A stretch of 7,876 nucleotides of DNA from Bacteroidota bacterium (GTDB lineage: Bacteria; Bacteroidota; Ignavibacteria; Kapaibacteriales; UBA2268). The notes under the pieces are model-generated. The model was not told where the DNA came from. It made no database searches and saw nothing but the letters and a program-made list of their open reading frames with translations. Location: contig JAJRPT010000052.1 of NCBI GenBank assembly GCA_024280675.1, positions 1-7,876 on the forward strand. The letters are read 5' to 3'. Shown piece by piece: positions 6,412 to 7,876 of the stretch; position 1 is the first letter of the stretch, and each line of letters begins with the position of its first letter. The position numbers and the translations under genes are program-made.

Positions 6412-6419
6412 TATATTTG
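6412..6419 (+). promoter_or_regulatory. Candidate -7 element of the reductase gene promoter
   Basis: TATATTTG is an exact TAnnTTTG match lying 36 bp before the ATG at 6456, which would give a leader of about 25-30 nt. It falls in the short gap after lpxH. No good TTTG -33 element is found 17-23 nt upstream; that stretch is A-rich. Placement makes it the most convincing single -7 element in the window. Confidence 0.45.
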
Positions 6420-6455
6420 TAGTCATTCGTTTTTCATCCAGAAAGATTTATAAAT

Positions 6456-7529
6456 ATGCCACACCGGTTCTACGATCTAAAGGTCAAGAAAATAATTCGA
6501 CAAACCAGCGATGCCCTCTGCATTTATTTTGACATTACAACTAATCTCAAATCTAAGTTCATCTTCAAGGCTGGGCAATTTATCACCATTTCCCACAAAA
6601 TTAATGGAAAAGATGTCCAGCGTGCATACTCCATTTTCACATCTCCAAAAGAGACAGAGTTTGCCGTCATGGTAAAAGAAATCAAAGGTGGAAAACTTTC
6701 GCCATACATTAATAAACATTTAAAAGTAGGCGACACGCTCAAAGTTATGCCACCTAGCGGTAGGTTTACTCACCAAGCAAGTCCTGAGGAAACAAAAAAT
6801 TATGTCTTCTTTGCCGGCGGATCGGGCATCACTCCACTGTTTTCGATTATTAAAACTATTCTCCTTGGTGAAAAGAAATCCAAACTTACTTTGCTCTATG
6901 GCAACGGCGACTCCAAATCAATTATTTTCGCAAATGAGCTAAACATTTTAGAAAAAGATTTTGCCACTTTCAATTTATTTCATATATTAGAAAAACCAGA
7001 CCAACAAAACACCACATTCAATGGTTTGATTAATGCCAAAGGTCTTGGGGATTTGCTACAGCAAATGGGTGTGGAAAACGTTCAAGCTACCGAGTTTTAT
7101 ACTTGCGGTCCTGGACAGATGATGAAAGTAGTTAAAGAAGGGCTAGCATTATTGGGCACAAATTCAAACAAAATCCACTCTGAATCGTTCACAACGGAAG
7201 TGGGCAGCCAAGTGGGCAGCCAAGTGGGCAGTGGTGACGCGGGGATTAAAGGAACAGCAAAACTGACTCTGCAAATTTATGGTCAAGAGCATGAAATCCA
7301 GATGAAGCCAGACGAGACCGTAACGGCTGCTGCCATCAGAACCAAACTTGACCCACCCTATTCTTGCCAGATTGGAGCTTGTTCAACTTGTATTGCAATG
7401 CTGGAGAAAGGGAAAGTGGAGATGGATTGCTCCGACGCTCTTACCCAAGATGAAATTGACGAAGGCTTTGTGCTTACTTGCACATCCAGACCCACATCTG
7501 AGGATATTGTAATTAATTTTGATTATTAG
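6456..7529 (+). CDS. FAD/NAD(P)H/2Fe-2S oxidoreductase, PaaE/Hmp-reductase-like
   Basis: A 357-residue soluble electron-transfer flavoprotein with three domains. Residues 1-105 are the FAD-binding barrel with R56-A-Y-S (family R-x-Y-S, flavin binding). Residues about 112-235 are the NAD(P)-binding domain with FFAGGSGITP (118-127) and YTCGPG (215-220). Residues about 266-357 are a plant-type 2Fe-2S ferredoxin domain with ligands C304, C309, C312 and C342. It would pass electrons from NAD(P)H through FAD to the cluster and on to a partner. The layout is that of PaaE, the reductase of phenylacetyl-CoA epoxidase, but no paaABCD genes are here, so the electron acceptor is unknown. The linker before the ferredoxin domain holds a VGSQ tandem repeat (249-259). 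It is followed after 43 bp by an A-type Fe-S carrier gene, probably on the same transcript. A pathway-specific gene name would go beyond the evidence. Confidence 0.88.
   Translation: MPHRFYDLKVKKIIRQTSDALCIYFDITTNLKSKFIFKAGQFITISHKINGKDVQRAYSIFTSPKETEFAVMVKEIKGGKLSPYINKHLKVGDTLKVMPPSGRFTHQASPEETKNYVFFAGGSGITPLFSIIKTILLGEKKSKLTLLYGNGDSKSIIFANELNILEKDFATFNLFHILEKPDQQNTTFNGLINAKGLGDLLQQMGVENVQATEFYTCGPGQMMKVVKEGLALLGTNSNKIHSESFTTEVGSQVGSQVGSGDAGIKGTAKLTLQIYGQEHEIQMKPDETVTAAAIRTKLDPPYSCQIGACSTCIAMLEKGKVEMDCSDALTQDEIDEGFVLTCTSRPTSEDIVINFDY
7200..7231 (+). repeat. 12-bp in-frame tandem repeat in the reductase linker
   Basis: The unit GTGGGCAGCCAA occurs twice exactly (7200-7211, 7212-7223), followed by the first 8 bases of a third copy (7224-7231). 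It encodes V-G-S-Q, V-G-S-Q, V-G-S at residues 249-259, in the flexible segment between the NAD(P) and ferredoxin domains. Being a multiple of three, copy-number changes would keep the frame. Confidence 0.9.
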
Positions 7530-7572
7530 AAAACCAGTTTATTCAAACATAATTTAAAGAAAGGGATTTGCA

Positions 7573-7876
7573 ATGGCAGACACAACTGAAGTGTTAGAAC
7601 TCAAAAGAGTTAGCTTAAATATTGGAGGAGCAGAAGAAAAAGATGATTTTATTATCGCCGGGCGTGCTTTGGAAATGATTTCGGAAGTAAAAGCTCAGAA
7701 TGAAGTACCAGTGGAGTATTTCCTGCGTATCGGAACCCGGAGTGGCGGTTGTTCGGGCATGAATTATATGCTTGGTTTCGACTCAGAAACTAACGAAGGT
7801 GACAGGATTTTTGAATTGTCTGAAACTATAAAAATGATAGCTGATCAGCATTCGGTCTTTTATCTCCAAGGAGTTA
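7573..7876 (+). CDS. A-type iron-sulfur carrier, HesB/IscA family (5' part, runs off the right edge)
   Basis: The first 101 codons of a protein that holds Fe-S clusters or iron and passes them to apo-proteins in the cytoplasm. It starts at ATG 7573-7575 with a purine-rich AAAGAAAGGG before it as a weak ribosome binding site. After a leader of about 25 residues come the family's helix (GRALEMISEV, 30-39), a beta strand (YFLRIGTRS, 49-57) and the diagnostic GGCSGMNYMLGFD (58-70) holding the first of the three conserved cysteines, C60. The C-terminal C-G-C motif would lie beyond the window and cannot be checked. The N-terminal leader is longer than in typical IscA or ErpA. It lies 43 bp after the 2Fe-2S reductase with no terminator between, so the two are probably co-transcribed. 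Whether it is IscA, SufA, ErpA or a group-specific type cannot be decided from this fragment. Confidence 0.85.
   Translation, partial: MADTTEVLELKRVSLNIGGAEEKDDFIIAGRALEMISEVKAQNEVPVEYFLRIGTRSGGCSGMNYMLGFDSETNEGDRIFELSETIKMIADQHSVFYLQGV

Noticed and set aside
5994..6742. Minus-strand open frames opposite lpxH (5994-6197) and the reductase (6477-6719, 6524-6742)
   Set aside because: They overlap intact, motif-complete genes on the plus strand and show no recognisable protein features of their own.
7200..7231. CRISPR-like or mobile-element repeat
   Set aside because: Units are contiguous, only 12 bp and in frame within a gene; there are no spacers or flanking duplications.

Overview
The window looks like ordinary chromosome from a member of the Bacteroidota/FCB group: AT-rich DNA, genes packed on both strands, no mobile element, tRNA, rRNA or CRISPR. 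Three things point there: a secreted protein with a type IX secretion (T9SS) type A C-terminal sorting domain, which is known essentially only from this group; a TAnnTTTG motif of the Bacteroidota sigma type upstream of a gene; and several starts without a good Shine-Dalgarno. No taxon below this level can be supported from sequence alone.

Left part, minus strand: the start of an unidentified lipoprotein gene (1-135, cut by the window edge), a hairpin terminator (176-207), and a 696-residue exported protein built from two fibronectin-III-like and four Ig/PKD-like modules plus a T9SS tail (250-2340). A 318-bp non-coding gap follows (2341-2658). It holds a good ribosome binding site, two candidate promoters and a perfect 9+9 bp palindrome.

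Middle, minus strand, transcribed right to left from 5565 to 2659: a tight four-gene cluster. It encodes a PqiC/ABC_trans_aux-type outer-membrane lipoprotein, a monofunctional biotin protein ligase (birA), type III pantothenate kinase (coaX, with a TTG start) and a DPM1-like family 2 glycosyltransferase. Gaps of 1, 30 and 5 bp suggest one transcript. The cluster mixes cofactor biosynthesis and attachment (CoA, biotin) with envelope functions.

Right part, plus strand: diverging from that cluster across 80 bp is lpxH, for lipid A synthesis (5646-6377). Next come a three-domain flavin/NAD(P)/2Fe-2S reductase of the PaaE/Hmp-reductase type (6456-7529) and, 43 bp on, the first 101 codons of an A-type Fe-S carrier (HesB/IscA family), cut by the window end.

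I found no convincing undescribed system. The items most worth a second look are the palindrome overlapping a candidate promoter upstream of the T9SS protein, the lipoprotein separated from any transporter genes, the reductase next to a Fe-S carrier, and a 12-bp tandem repeat that lengthens the reductase linker.
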